Source: an uncultured Lachnospiraceae bacterium | GTDB taxonomy: Bacteria; Bacillota; Clostridia; Lachnospirales; Lachnospiraceae | Direction: 5' to 3' | NCBI GenBank assembly: GCA_947382415.1 | Contig: CANCYO010000047.1 | Coordinates: 1 to 23,413 of the forward strand | Length of the DNA stretch: 23,413 nucleotides | Shown: positions 7,045 to 16,260 of the stretch, in pieces | Numbering within the stretch: the stretch's first letter is position 1 | Layout of the letters: each line of letters begins with the position of its first letter | The notes under the pieces: generated by a model | Told to the model about the DNA's origin: nothing | Database searches by the model: none | What the model saw: only the letters and a program-made list of their open reading frames with translations | Program-made: the position numbers and the translations under genes

Positions 7045-8331
7045 ATGGCACAGAATCCGAATTTCAGAAAAGAGACAATATGCGTACAGTCCGGCTGGCA
7101 GCCGGTGAAAGGACAGCCCAGAGTGCTGCCCATCATTCAGAGCACCACATACAAATACGACACTTCCGAGCAGATGGGAAGGCTGTTCGATCTGGAGGAG
7201 AGCGGCTATTTTTACACCAGACTCCAGAACCCCACCAACGACTATGTGGCGCAGAAGATCTGCGAACTGGAGGGCGGTGTGGCCGCCATGCTCACAAGCT
7301 CGGGTCAGGCGGCGAACTATTACGCGGTATTCAATATCTGTGAGGCGGGCGATCATGTGGTGATGTCGTCAACTGTCTACGGAGGAACCTTCAATCTGCT
7401 CACCGTTACCATGAAGAAAATGGGCATTGAGACTACGGTGGTGGACCCGGACGCCTCTGAGGAAGAGCTTGCAAAGGCCTTTCGCGACAATACCAAATGC
7501 GTTATGGCGGAGACCATCGCCAATCCCGCGCTGGTGGTGCTGGATATCGAGAAATTTGCGCGTCTGGCACACAGCCACGGTGTGCCTTTGATCGTGGACA
7601 ATACCTTTGCCACGCCCATAAATTGCAATCCTTTTTTGTTCGGGGCGGATATCGTGACGCATTCCACCACAAAATATATGGACGGACATGCCATGTGCGT
7701 GGGCGGGGCCATTGTGGATTCCGGTAATTTTGACTGGGACGCATACGGCGATAAATTCCATGGCCTGACTACGCCCGACGAGTCTTACCATGGAGTTACG
7801 TACACAAAGAAATTCGGCAAGGCGGCTTATATCACCAAGGCCACCGTGCAGCTCATGCGTGATTTGGGCTCCGTTCAGTCGCCGCAGAATGCGTTTTTAT
7901 TAAATGTGGGATTGGAGACGCTGCCTCTTCGCGTGGAGAGACATTGCGCCAACGCCCAGGCCGTGGCAGAGTTTTTGGAGCGGCATGAGCAGGTGGCATG
8001 GGTGAATTATCCCGGTTTAAAGAGCAACAAATATTATGAGCTGGGACAAAAATATCTGCCCAAGGGGAGCTGCGGTGTGATATCCTTTGGTTTAAAGGGC
8101 GGCAGACAGGCGGCGGAGGAAATGATGGACAGGCTGAAGCTTGCGGCTATCGTGACCCATGTGGCGGACGCCAGGACCTGTGTGCTTCATCCGGCAAGCC
8201 ATACCCACCGTCAGATGAACGATGAACAGCTTAAGGAGGCCGGAGTCGCGCCGGATCTGATCCGTCTCTCTGTGGGAATCGAACATGTGGAGGATATCAT
8301 TGAGGATTTGAGACAGGCAATCGAGGGATAA
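7045..8331 (+). CDS. metY: O-acetylhomoserine sulfhydrylase (MetY type)
   Basis: A 428-residue PLP enzyme of the Cys/Met metabolism family, which makes homocysteine (or a related thioether) from O-acetylhomoserine and sulfide. PLP is bound by Lys210 in THSTTKYMDGHA; other signatures are IQSTTYKY, GYFYTRLQNPTND, SSGQAANYYA, SSTVYGGTFNLL, VDNTFATP and the C-terminal RLSVGIEHVEDIIEDL. Its length and the segment after the PLP lysine (GNFDW, then HGVTYTKKFGKAAY) fit MetY rather than the shorter MetB/MetC group. I chose ATG 7045, preceded by AAAGGAG (7033–7039), over an in-frame ATG at 6928 that lies inside yebC. Exact acyl-homoserine and sulfur donor are inferred. Confidence 0.9.
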   Translation: MAQNPNFRKETICVQSGWQPVKGQPRVLPIIQSTTYKYDTSEQMGRLFDLEESGYFYTRLQNPTNDYVAQKICELEGGVAAMLTSSGQAANYYAVFNICEAGDHVVMSSTVYGGTFNLLTVTMKKMGIETTVVDPDASEEELAKAFRDNTKCVMAETIANPALVVLDIEKFARLAHSHGVPLIVDNTFATPINCNPFLFGADIVTHSTTKYMDGHAMCVGGAIVDSGNFDWDAYGDKFHGLTTPDESYHGVTYTKKFGKAAYITKATVQLMRDLGSVQSPQNAFLLNVGLETLPLRVERHCANAQAVAEFLERHEQVAWVNYPGLKSNKYYELGQKYLPKGSCGVISFGLKGGRQAAEEMMDRLKLAAIVTHVADARTCVLHPASHTHRQMNDEQLKEAGVAPDLIRLSVGIEHVEDIIEDLRQAIEG

Positions 8332-8344
8332 ACCGGAGGTAAGT

Positions 8345-9304
8345 ATGGACAGACTGGCGATAGTGGTACCCTGTTACAATGAGGAAGAGGTCTTAAAGAT
8401 TGCTTCCCAGGCGTTACGGGAAGTGCTTGAAGATCTTGTCAAAAAGGGTAAGATCGGCGAGGACAGTTTTATATTATTTGTAAACGACGGCAGCAAAGAC
8501 CGCACATGGGAGCTCATCGAGGAAGAGCACAGGGCTTATCCCAGGCAGGTATTCGGGGTGAAGCTTGCGGGCAATGTGGGACATCAGTTTGCGTTGACGG
8601 CAGGGCTTATCACGGCAAAGGATATAAGCGATGTGACGGTCTCCATCGACGCGGATCTGCAGGACGATGTGGCGGTCATCGAGGAGATGCTGGACAAGTT
8701 CCATGCGGGAAACGATATTGTCTATGGCGTGAGAAAGGAAAGAAAGACAGATACCTTTTTCAAGCGCACCACGGCTCAGGGCTTCTATAAGGTCATGGAG
8801 CTGATGGGAGTGAAGACTGTCTACAATCACGCCGATTTTCGCCTGATGAGCAAGCGTGCCGTGGAGCAGTTTTCCCAGTATCGGGAGACCAATCTGTTCC
8901 TTCGGGGGATGATGCCTCTCATCGGTTATCAGACGGACTGTGTCTATTATGACCGCAAGGAGCGCGTGGCCGGCGAATCCAAATACCCGCTGAAAAAAAT
9001 GCTGGCGCTGGCGTTCAACGGGATTTCTTCCTTCAGCGTAAAGCCAATCAGCATGATTCTGGGACTTGGCATGGCAATCATTTTTGCCTCCATACTGGCG
9101 GCAGTTTACGCCCTGATCTCGTATTTTACGGGACATGTGGTGGCCGGATGGACTTCGTTGATCCTGTCTATCTGGTTTCTGGGCGGCGTTCAGCTTCTGG
9201 CCATCGGTCTGGTGGGACAGTATATCGGCAAGATATATATTGAGGTCAAACAGAGACCTCGTTACAATATTGAAAAGGTTTTGACGGACGAAGAGAACTC
9301 ATGA
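8345..9304 (+). CDS. Family 2 glycosyltransferase, polyprenyl-phosphate type
   Basis: A 319-residue GT-A glycosyltransferase of the GtrB/DPM1-like kind, which moves a sugar from a nucleotide donor to polyprenyl phosphate at the inner membrane face. Visible motifs are VVPCYNEEE (7–15), FVNDGSKDRTWELI (45–58), the metal-binding DADLQDD (102–108) and the loop RETNLFLRGM. Two hydrophobic hairpin segments near 230–258 and 262–290 anchor the C-terminus, and the tail is basic (KQRPRYNIEKVL). GGAGG at 8335–8339 sets the start. The next gene overlaps it by ATGA and encodes a multi-spanning membrane protein, as expected for a flippase or GT-C partner in a lipid-linked sugar system. The sugar is unknown. 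Confidence 0.9.
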   Translation: MDRLAIVVPCYNEEEVLKIASQALREVLEDLVKKGKIGEDSFILFVNDGSKDRTWELIEEEHRAYPRQVFGVKLAGNVGHQFALTAGLITAKDISDVTVSIDADLQDDVAVIEEMLDKFHAGNDIVYGVRKERKTDTFFKRTTAQGFYKVMELMGVKTVYNHADFRLMSKRAVEQFSQYRETNLFLRGMMPLIGYQTDCVYYDRKERVAGESKYPLKKMLALAFNGISSFSVKPISMILGLGMAIIFASILAAVYALISYFTGHVVAGWTSLILSIWFLGGVQLLAIGLVGQYIGKIYIEVKQRPRYNIEKVLTDEENS

Positions 9305-10746
9305 TGAAAATAAATAGTATAGCGGCAGTTCTGATATGGATATTGTACGGGCTGGTCACAGGCTGCTTTGTATTTCTGACGGCCATGTCCGCGGGCGCGG
9401 GTATGGGCTATGGATTCCTTCCCGGCTTTGCGGCGGGGATGGCATTGCTTCTGCTTCTGGGACCGGCGGCGCTTCTTGTGAACAGGGGAGCGCGGATGCT
9501 GTTTTCCACGACGGTTGCCGGAAGACGGTCTGCCCTGGCGGAAAGGCTGCTTCTGACCGTTTGTGTGGCGGGTATGACAGTCCTGCGGCTCATATCTGTC
9601 TGGAATGTGGAGGCGGATCCCGTGTTTGAGATGGCTAAAGTCACCGCAGAAGATTTTTCGCCCGCGGTGGCGCACCGGGGAGCGGAGCTGTATCTGTATC
9701 TGCTGCACGGGGCGATGCTGTTTATGGGAAATAAGGCGGCTTCGGCAGTTTGTCTCCAGATCCTGCTTTTAATCGGTGCGGCGTTTGCGCTGTATTTCGG
9801 CATCCGCAGACTCTGCGGACGAACGGCGGCGTTTATCTGTGTCGCCTTTCTGGGATTTTCACCCTATATGCTGGCTGAGACCGGAAGGCTTACGCCGCTT
9901 CTGCTGTTTTTGATCGTCTATGGAGCGGCGCTGTATTTTGTGGGCTCAATATCCGACAGGGAGAAGACCTGGCGGGAAGACCGGCTGTATATGCTGTTTA
10001 GCTATCTGTTTGCCGGACTTCTGACAGGATTTTGCCTGTATCTGGATGTGGCGGGAATCAGCCTGCTGATCTTTCTGACCGGAGTTATCTGTTTTGATGT
10101 GAGACATCACGCAGACAGGCAAAACGGAGTTCTGGCGTTCCTCTGCTGTCTGGCGGCAGCAGCTCTGGGCTATGTGGGAGCGCATGGAGTCCGGAGTCTG
10201 GGCGGCGGTTCTCTGACAGCTTCCATCTATGGACAATTGGAACTGTATCTGCCGGGAGATTTCCGCATCCCTGTCACCGGGGGAGCGGCGTCCTGGGATA
10301 CATATGTGCTGGTTCTTCTCATGGCGGTGGGAGTGTACGGCTTCTGGTTCAGCCGCAGGATCCGGGACAAGGGCATGTGGCTTTTTGCGGCGGCGCTTTT
10401 GATGGGAATACAATGCTTTGGAATATGCAATACCGACTATTTCGACGGTTACGGGCTTTTATATCTGTTCTGTGCAGCCATGGCCGGATGCAGCGTGAGC
10501 GATCTGTTTGTGACAGAACAGGAAACTTCGGAACCGGATGAGCCGGGTTCACCGGAAATGTCGGATGAAATGGAGATGATCAGTTTGGACATGTCAAATT
10601 TGGACCGGTCCGCAGAATCCGCGCCGGATGCGTCCAATGAGATTCAATTTATTGAAAATCCTCTTCCGTTGCCCAAAAAGAAAGTGCATCGGGTGCTGGA
10701 TTATGATTATGAGGTTGCGGACGACGACGATTTTGATATTCAGTAA
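9301..10746 (+). CDS. Multi-spanning membrane protein, GT-C-like candidate
   Basis: I do not recognise a named family. The 481-residue product has roughly ten to twelve hydrophobic segments between residues 5 and 400, with the last few separated by short loops. After the third segment a loop carries acidic residues (NVEADPVFEMAK), the place where GT-C glycosyltransferases keep a catalytic Asp/Glu, but this is only suggestive. The last 80 residues are a cytosolic-looking, very acidic tail with a basic-proline patch (NPLPLPKKKVHRVLDYDYEV) and ending in DDDDFDIQ. It overlaps the glycosyltransferase upstream by ATGA (an ATG also lies at 9304), so the two proteins are probably made together and act on the same lipid-linked sugar. 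It could instead be a flippase. Confidence 0.78.
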   Translation: MMKINSIAAVLIWILYGLVTGCFVFLTAMSAGAGMGYGFLPGFAAGMALLLLLGPAALLVNRGARMLFSTTVAGRRSALAERLLLTVCVAGMTVLRLISVWNVEADPVFEMAKVTAEDFSPAVAHRGAELYLYLLHGAMLFMGNKAASAVCLQILLLIGAAFALYFGIRRLCGRTAAFICVAFLGFSPYMLAETGRLTPLLLFLIVYGAALYFVGSISDREKTWREDRLYMLFSYLFAGLLTGFCLYLDVAGISLLIFLTGVICFDVRHHADRQNGVLAFLCCLAAAALGYVGAHGVRSLGGGSLTASIYGQLELYLPGDFRIPVTGGAASWDTYVLVLLMAVGVYGFWFSRRIRDKGMWLFAAALLMGIQCFGICNTDYFDGYGLLYLFCAAMAGCSVSDLFVTEQETSEPDEPGSPEMSDEMEMISLDMSNLDRSAESAPDASNEIQFIENPLPLPKKKVHRVLDYDYEVADDDDFDIQ

Positions 10747-10795
10747 AAATATTCCGAAGGGATAAAATCCCCCAAATTTCAAATACTGTTGAAGA

Positions 10796-10824
10796 GAAAA
10801 GACTGTGGATGCCACAGTCTTTTC
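10796..10824 (+). terminator. Hairpin terminator after the membrane-protein gene
   Basis: A perfect 13-bp stem (10796–10808 with 10812–10824) closes a three-base ATG loop. The left arm begins GAAAAGACTGTGG and the right arm ends TTTTC, so the A-tract and T-tract are part of the stem and it could also work for the opposite strand. The T-run is short (four), so some read-through to tepA is likely; I see no clear promoter between the hairpin and 10850. Confidence 0.75.
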
Positions 10825-10849
10825 AGCAATTGGCAGGAGGATATGAAAT

Positions 10850-11635
10850 ATGTGGGAGAACGGAGATAACTGCGAAGAGCAGAACAGAGAAGGGCGAAAC
10901 GGCGGCAGCAGGCAGGATAACCGAAACGGCGGAAAGGACGAGAATCCTAAAAATGAGCAGGACGAACAGGTCCAAAAAGAGGAGCATCAGGACGAGCGCA
11001 TAGAGAAACTGGGACAGATCACGCTGAAAGACAATGAGGAGCACCAGGACATACATCTTTTGTCTATCATCGGAGAGATAGAAGGTCATGACAATCTTTC
11101 GGGCAATTCCAAGACCACCAAGTACGAGCATGTGCTGCCGCAGCTTGCAGCCATTGAGGACAGTAAGGAGATTCAGGGGGTGCTGGTAATCCTGAACACC
11201 ATGGGAGGCGACGTGGAGGCGGGACTGGCCATCGCGGAGATGCTGGCGTCTCTGAGTAAGCCCACGGTCTCTCTGGTGCTGGGAGGCAGCCATTCCATCG
11301 GCGTTCCCATAGCGGTGAGCACGGATTATTCTTTTATCGTGTCCACGGGCACCATGGTCATCCATCCGGTGCGCATGAACGGCACGGTGATCGGGGTGCC
11401 CCAGACTTTCGATTATTTTAAGCTGATTCAGGACCGTATCACGGGATTTGTGTGCCGCCACTGTAAGGTAAACCGCAGCCACTTTGAGGAGATGATGATG
11501 GAGACCGGAGTGCTGACAAAGGATGTGGGCACGATCCTGGTGGGAGAGGAGGCCGTGAAGAACGGCATCATAGACGAGGTCGGAGGAATCGATAAGGCGA
11601 TCCGCAAGCTCCATGAGCTGATCGGCGGAGGCTGA
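10850..11635 (+). CDS. tepA: ClpP-fold serine protease, TepA/YmfB type
   Basis: A 261-residue cytosolic member of the ClpP/crotonase-fold proteases, close to Bacillus TepA (YmfB). The first 65 residues are very hydrophilic (rich in Asn, Glu, Gln, Lys) and probably disordered. The protease domain spans about 68–258: LLSIIGEI, LNTMGGDVEAGLAIAEML, the nucleophile in GGSHSIGVPIAVS (Ser149) and the catalytic His in TMVIHPVR (His172). A GGAGG box lies just upstream of the ATG. As in Bacillus the neighbour downstream is the SpoIIIE/FtsK gene, which strengthens the call. TepA has been linked to secretion and degradation of signal or small acid-soluble spore proteins; the substrate here is unknown. 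Confidence 0.88.
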   Translation: MWENGDNCEEQNREGRNGGSRQDNRNGGKDENPKNEQDEQVQKEEHQDERIEKLGQITLKDNEEHQDIHLLSIIGEIEGHDNLSGNSKTTKYEHVLPQLAAIEDSKEIQGVLVILNTMGGDVEAGLAIAEMLASLSKPTVSLVLGGSHSIGVPIAVSTDYSFIVSTGTMVIHPVRMNGTVIGVPQTFDYFKLIQDRITGFVCRHCKVNRSHFEEMMMETGVLTKDVGTILVGEEAVKNGIIDEVGGIDKAIRKLHELIGGG

Positions 11636-11672
11636 ACGGTTACCCATGGCAGGAGAAAAATTTGTATATATG

Positions 11673-11701
11673 GTGACAAGAGGCATGAGAAATGGTATAC
11701 T
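11673..11701 (+). promoter_or_regulatory. Extended -10 promoter for ftsK/spoIIIE
   Basis: GTGACA (11673–11678), 17 bases, then TATACT (11696–11701) preceded by TGG, i.e. an extended -10 (TGnTATACT). The start would be near 11708, giving a leader of about 60 bases. It is in the 134-base gap between tepA and ftsK and probably feeds ftsK–fhs–folD. Confidence 0.7.
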
Positions 11702-11769
11702 AATACTTTAGGAATGGTTGCATAAAAGTTTTATCAGAATTAAAAACGAACAGAGAGGTATGAAGCGAG

Positions 11770-14565
11770 ATGGCTTCTTCGTCAGGTAGGTCTACACAGA
11801 GAAAGACAAATTCAGGCAGGGGCGGTTCAGGCCGGTCCGCGGCTGCGAGAAAAGCGGCGGAGAGACAGGCAGAGCAGGACAGGGAGCTTTTTCATGAGAT
11901 CGGTTTGATCGTGCTCTTTGTGGCAATGGTATTGCTGTTTTTGTGCAATTTCGGCATTGTCGGCCCTGTGGGCAACGGTATCCGGAGTATCCTGTTTGGT
12001 GTTTTCGGATTCGTCGCCTATGTGACGCCGGTTTTGATATTTGTGGCGGCGGCGTTCTGGTTTGCGAACGAGGGGAGTCCCACTGCCCTGCGCAAGCTGA
12101 TAGCGGGGATTGTACTGTTTTTCATGGCGGGGGTGATATGTGAGCTGCTTGCGGGCCCGGTGACCTCCATGGAAGGCTATGATATCAAGATGCTTTATTC
12201 AAGCTGCAGTCAGGGAAGGAAGGGCGGCGGAGTGCTGTCCGGGACTCTGGCTTATCTGCTCTGGCATAATCTGGGGGCGGTTGGCACGATTCTTGTGGTG
12301 CTTTTGTGTTCTGCAGTCAGTCTGATTTTGGTGACGGAGCGTTCTCTTCTGAGCCGTGTGCGCGACGGTTCCGACCGTCTGAGAGAGCTTGCGGTGACGG
12401 AACCGGAACGTATATCGGACAGGGAAGCCCGCAGGGAGGATGCTGAGCAGAGGCGCGAGGCGGCAAGGCTTCGCAGGGAAGAGCAGGAGCGGCTTCGCGA
12501 AGAGCAGAATGCGGAACGTATGCGGGACAGGGAAGCCCGCAGGGAGGAGCGCCGGCTGAGGGCGGAGGAGAAGGAGAACGAGAAGATTCTGCGCATGGAG
12601 AAGAAGGTGTCCGGGGTTATGGCAGATACCACGCTGAAGAAGCAGGAGGATCCAAAGCGCCGGGGCGATATCCACGAGATTGTATATCAGGAGGCCGCCG
12701 GGGAGACCGGAGCAGCGCAGTCTTCCCAGAAGCCGTCGGACGCACCTCGTGAGGATATGTCCGCCTTTGATTTTGACAGGATTCGGGTGCGCACCGCACA
12801 TCAGGTCAATCTGACTGAGGCCATGGCGGATAATGAGTTTGAGACGGCAGTCGGAGCGGAGCCTGAAGCTGCGCCGGCCGGAATGGCAGCCACAGCCATG
12901 GCGGCAGGGGCGGAGGAGCCGCTGCTTACCCGTCAGGCGGAGCAGATCCGGGTACATAAAGAGGGTGTGACGGAGCAGGCCGCTCCGTCTGCAGGCGCAA
13001 AGCCCAGAGCTTTGGCGCCGCAGGATGACGGACTGTCCCCTGCGGAGAGTCAGATGCAGAAAGAAATGCACAGCGCAGAGAAAAAGGTGCCTAAGAAATA
13101 TATGTTTCCGCCGCTCTCCAGACTGCAGAAGGGCGCTGCGGCCACAGGGGATTCCACCCGGGAGCTGAAGGAGACCGCCATGCGGCTTCAGCAGACTCTG
13201 AGTACATTCGGCGTGAAGGTGACCATAACGGATATCAGTCAGGGACCCAGCGTCACCCGTTATGAGCTGCAGCCGGAGCAGGGAGTGAAAGTGTCCAAGA
13301 TCGTGGGCCTGACAGACGATATCAAGCTGAATCTGGCCGCTACGGATATTCGTATCGAAGCCCCCATTCCCGGTAAGGCTGCCATCGGTATCGAGGTGCC
13401 GAACAAAGAGAATATGACGGTGGCGTTAAGGGATTTGCTGGAGAGTCAGGAGTTTAAGAATTTCCCCTCCAATCTCGCCTTTGCAGTTGGAAAGGATATC
13501 GCCGGAAAGACGGTGGTGGCGGATATCGCCAAAATGCCCCATATGCTGATCGCAGGTTCCACAGGTTCCGGTAAATCAGTATGTATCAATACATTGATCA
13601 TGAGTATTTTATACAAGGCCCACCCCGATGACGTGAAACTGATCATGGTAGACCCCAAGGTGGTGGAACTGTCGGTTTATAACGGGATTCCTCATCTGCT
13701 GATCCCGGTGGTGACCGATCCCAAGAAAGCTTCGGCTGCCCTGCACTGGGCGGTGTCGGAGATGGAGGACAGATACAGGAAGTTTGCGGATTTTAATGTG
13801 CGTGATCTGAAGGGCTATAATAAAAAGCTGGAGAGCATGAGAGAGCGGGGTGAGGAGGCGGAGGATAAACTGCCTCAGATCGTGATCATCGTGGATGAGC
13901 TGGCAGACCTGATGATGGTGAGCCCCGGTGAGGTGGAGGAATCCATCTGCCGTCTGGCCCAGCTGGCAAGAGCCTGCGGCATCCATCTGATCATCGCGAC
14001 CCAGCGGCCCAGCGTGGATGTCATCACCGGCCTGATCAAGGCCAATATGCCCAGCCGTGTGGCATTTGCAGTGTCCAGCGGCGTGGATTCACGGACCATT
14101 CTCGATATGGTGGGAGCGGAGAAGCTTCTGGGCAAGGGAGATATGCTGTTCTATCCCCAGGGCTATTCCAAGCCTGCCCGTATACAGGGAGCCTTTGTGT
14201 CTGACAAGGAAGTGTCGGATGTGGTGGACTTTTTGAAAAATCAGATGATCGGCAATACATACGCGGAAGATATCGAGGAGAAGATCAAGAGCATAGATAC
14301 CGGAGCGGGGGCCGGCGGCGCAGGTGATAATGGCGGCGCGGGAGCCCGGGACGAATATTTTGCCGAGGCGGGACGTTTCCTCATCGACAAGGACAAAGCG
14401 TCTATCGGTATGTTGCAGCGAGTGCTGAAAATCGGCTTTAACAGAGCGGCCCGCATAATGGATCAGCTCTGCGAGTACGGCGTTGTGGGAGAAGAGGAAG
14501 GAACCAAGCCCCGCAAGGTGCTGATGAGTATGGAGCAGTTTGAACAATTGCTGGAGGAGATATGA
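11770..14565 (+). CDS. ftsK: DNA translocase FtsK/SpoIIIE
   Basis: A 931-residue septal DNA pump that clears chromosomal DNA from the division or sporulation septum. About four membrane segments lie at 43–61, 72–98, 109–128 and 155–187. A long charged linker (about 190–440) is rich in Arg and Glu and contains an internal repeat. The alpha/beta motor domain follows (about 455–860), with Walker A GSTGSGKS (596–603), Walker B IVIIVDELAD (Asp709-Glu710) and ATQRPSVDVITGLIKAN. The C-terminal winged-helix gamma domain (about 870–931, DKASIGMLQRVLKIGFNRAARIMD) reads DNA polarity sequences. AGAGG (11754–11758) lies 11 bases before the ATG. The tepA neighbour suggests the SpoIIIE-like copy. Its stop overlaps fhs by ATGA. 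Confidence 0.95.
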   Translation: MASSSGRSTQRKTNSGRGGSGRSAAARKAAERQAEQDRELFHEIGLIVLFVAMVLLFLCNFGIVGPVGNGIRSILFGVFGFVAYVTPVLIFVAAAFWFANEGSPTALRKLIAGIVLFFMAGVICELLAGPVTSMEGYDIKMLYSSCSQGRKGGGVLSGTLAYLLWHNLGAVGTILVVLLCSAVSLILVTERSLLSRVRDGSDRLRELAVTEPERISDREARREDAEQRREAARLRREEQERLREEQNAERMRDREARREERRLRAEEKENEKILRMEKKVSGVMADTTLKKQEDPKRRGDIHEIVYQEAAGETGAAQSSQKPSDAPREDMSAFDFDRIRVRTAHQVNLTEAMADNEFETAVGAEPEAAPAGMAATAMAAGAEEPLLTRQAEQIRVHKEGVTEQAAPSAGAKPRALAPQDDGLSPAESQMQKEMHSAEKKVPKKYMFPPLSRLQKGAAATGDSTRELKETAMRLQQTLSTFGVKVTITDISQGPSVTRYELQPEQGVKVSKIVGLTDDIKLNLAATDIRIEAPIPGKAAIGIEVPNKENMTVALRDLLESQEFKNFPSNLAFAVGKDIAGKTVVADIAKMPHMLIAGSTGSGKSVCINTLIMSILYKAHPDDVKLIMVDPKVVELSVYNGIPHLLIPVVTDPKKASAALHWAVSEMEDRYRKFADFNVRDLKGYNKKLESMRERGEEAEDKLPQIVIIVDELADLMMVSPGEVEESICRLAQLARACGIHLIIATQRPSVDVITGLIKANMPSRVAFAVSSGVDSRTILDMVGAEKLLGKGDMLFYPQGYSKPARIQGAFVSDKEVSDVVDFLKNQMIGNTYAEDIEEKIKSIDTGAGAGGAGDNGGAGARDEYFAEAGRFLIDKDKASIGMLQRVLKIGFNRAARIMDQLCEYGVVGEEEGTKPRKVLMSMEQFEQLLEEI
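12404..12548. repeat. 37-bp direct repeat inside the ftsK linker
   Basis: Positions 12404–12440 and 12512–12548 match at 34 of 37 bases, 108 bases (36 codons) apart, so the reading frame is kept. Both encode ERxxDREARRE within the Arg/Glu-rich linker. This looks like an old in-frame duplication that lengthened the linker. Confidence 0.85.
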
Positions 14566-16238
14566 GCATGAAGACAGATATTGAGATTGCCCAGGAGGCA
14601 AAATTGAAGCCGATTGCAGAGATTGCGGCTGCTGTGGGCATTCCCGAGGAGGAGCTTGAGCTTTACGGCAGATATAAGGCGAAGCTCTCCGATGCCTGTT
14701 TGAAGCGATTGGAGGAGCAGCCTGACGGTAAGCTGATTCTGGTCACGGCCATCAATCCCACTCCGGCGGGAGAGGGCAAGACTACCACTACCGTAGGATT
14801 GGGCCAGGCCTTTGGAAAGCTGGGGAAGAATGCTGTGATCGCGCTGCGGGAGCCTTCCCTGGGGCCCTGCTTTGGGTTAAAGGGCGGCGCTGCGGGAGGC
14901 GGCTATGCACAGGTGGTTCCCATGGAGGAGCTGAATCTGCATTTTACGGGAGACTTTCATGCCGTCACCTCCGCCAACAATCTGCTTGCAGCTCTTTTGG
15001 ACAATCACATCCAGCAGGGAAACGCGCTTGGTATCGATACAAGGCAGATCGTGTGGAAGCGCTGTGAGGATATGAACGACAGGGCGCTGCGGAATATCGT
15101 GATAGGTATGGGCGGAAAGAGCGACGGATTTGTCAGAGAGGATCATTTTATCATTACGGTAGCCAGCGAGATCATGGCGATTTTGTGTCTGGCTGCGGAT
15201 ATGAAGGACCTGAAAGAGAGACTGTCCAGAGTGGTGGTGGCCTATAACTATTCAGGGGAGCCTGTCACTGCCGGGGATCTTCAGGCGGTGGGAGCCATGG
15301 CGGCGCTTTTGAAGGATGCCATGAAACCCAATCTGATCCAGACGCTGGAGCATACGCCTGCGCTGGTGCATGGCGGGCCCTTTGCCAATATCGCCCACGG
15401 CTGCAATTCTGTGCGGGCCACCAGAGCGGCCCTGAAAATGGCGGATTACTGTATCACGGAGGCGGGATTCGGCGCGGATCTTGGCGCGGAGAAGTTCTTT
15501 GATATCAAATGCAATATGGCGGGGCTGAAGCCGGATGCCGCGGTGCTGGTGGCCACGGTGCGCGCGCTCAAATACAATGGCGGCGTACCGAAAGCCGATC
15601 TGAATCAGGAGAATCTGGAGGCGCTGCACAAGGGCATCGTCAATCTGGAAAAACATATGGAGAATCTGCAGAGATACGGTGTTCCGGTAGTGGTCACCCT
15701 GAATGCTTTTGTGTCTGATACGGAGAGGGAGCTGGAGTTTGTGAAGAGCTTCTGTGAATCCAGAGGCTGTGCGTTTGCGCTCTCCCGGGTGTGGGAGAAG
15801 GGCGGCGAGGGCGGTATCGAGCTGGCAGAGAAAGTGCTGGAGACATTGGAACACAGGGAGAGCCATTTCAGAGTGCTCTATGACAGGGATCAGAGCATCA
15901 GGGAGAAAATCGAGAAGGTGGCCGGAGAGATTTATGGTGCGGGAGGCGTGACCTTTACTCCGGCGGCGCTGAAACAGATGAAGAATCTGGAGAAGCTCGG
16001 TTATGGCAGTTTTCCGGTCTGTATGGCGAAAAATCCCTATTCCCTGTCGGATGATCCTGCACTTTTAGGGCGGCCCGTAGGCTTTGAGATCAATGTGAGA
16101 GAGCTTTATGTATCTGCGGGGGCCGGCTTTGTGGTGGCGCTGACGGGGGCGGTGATGACCATGCCCGGACTGCCCAGAGAACCGGCGGCCTGCAGGATTG
16201 ACGTAAATGACGAAGGAAAGATCACGGGTCTGTTTTAG
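14562..16238 (+). CDS. fhs: Formate–tetrahydrofolate ligase
   Basis: Catalyses ATP-dependent formation of 10-formyl-tetrahydrofolate from formate, the entry to the methyl branch of the Wood–Ljungdahl pathway and to purine synthesis. The 558-residue length is typical of the monofunctional bacterial enzyme. The nucleotide loop PTPAGEGKTTTT is at 66–77; other signatures are REPSLGPCFGLKGGAAGGGYAQV, NLHFTGDFHA, GGPFANIAHGCNS, TEAGFGADLGAEKF and the C-terminal GAVMTMPGLPR. ATG 14562 overlaps the ftsK stop; ATG 14568, two codons later, sits ten bases after GGAGG (14553–14557) and is equally possible. It is followed by folD, the next step of the pathway. Confidence 0.96.
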   Translation: MSMKTDIEIAQEAKLKPIAEIAAAVGIPEEELELYGRYKAKLSDACLKRLEEQPDGKLILVTAINPTPAGEGKTTTTVGLGQAFGKLGKNAVIALREPSLGPCFGLKGGAAGGGYAQVVPMEELNLHFTGDFHAVTSANNLLAALLDNHIQQGNALGIDTRQIVWKRCEDMNDRALRNIVIGMGGKSDGFVREDHFIITVASEIMAILCLAADMKDLKERLSRVVVAYNYSGEPVTAGDLQAVGAMAALLKDAMKPNLIQTLEHTPALVHGGPFANIAHGCNSVRATRAALKMADYCITEAGFGADLGAEKFFDIKCNMAGLKPDAAVLVATVRALKYNGGVPKADLNQENLEALHKGIVNLEKHMENLQRYGVPVVVTLNAFVSDTERELEFVKSFCESRGCAFALSRVWEKGGEGGIELAEKVLETLEHRESHFRVLYDRDQSIREKIEKVAGEIYGAGGVTFTPAALKQMKNLEKLGYGSFPVCMAKNPYSLSDDPALLGRPVGFEINVRELYVSAGAGFVVALTGAVMTMPGLPREPAACRIDVNDEGKITGLF

Positions 16239-16260
16239 ACTGCACAGTGGCGAAAAGGTA

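Noticed and set aside
7045..8331. Alternative call of cystathionine gamma-lyase or synthase
   Set aside because: The 428-residue length and the long insertion after the PLP lysine fit O-acetylhomoserine sulfhydrylase better than the shorter MetB/MetC enzymes.
10759..10771. GGGAT-AAA-ATCCC hairpin after the membrane-protein gene
   Set aside because: The 5-bp stem is too weak to act alone; the 13-bp hairpin 25 bases downstream is the likely terminator.
11646..11711. 21-codon ATG frame between tepA and ftsK, where Bacillus has a small ylzJ gene
   Set aside because: It is much shorter than YlzJ, has no good ribosome site and overlaps the ftsK promoter, so I treat it as chance.
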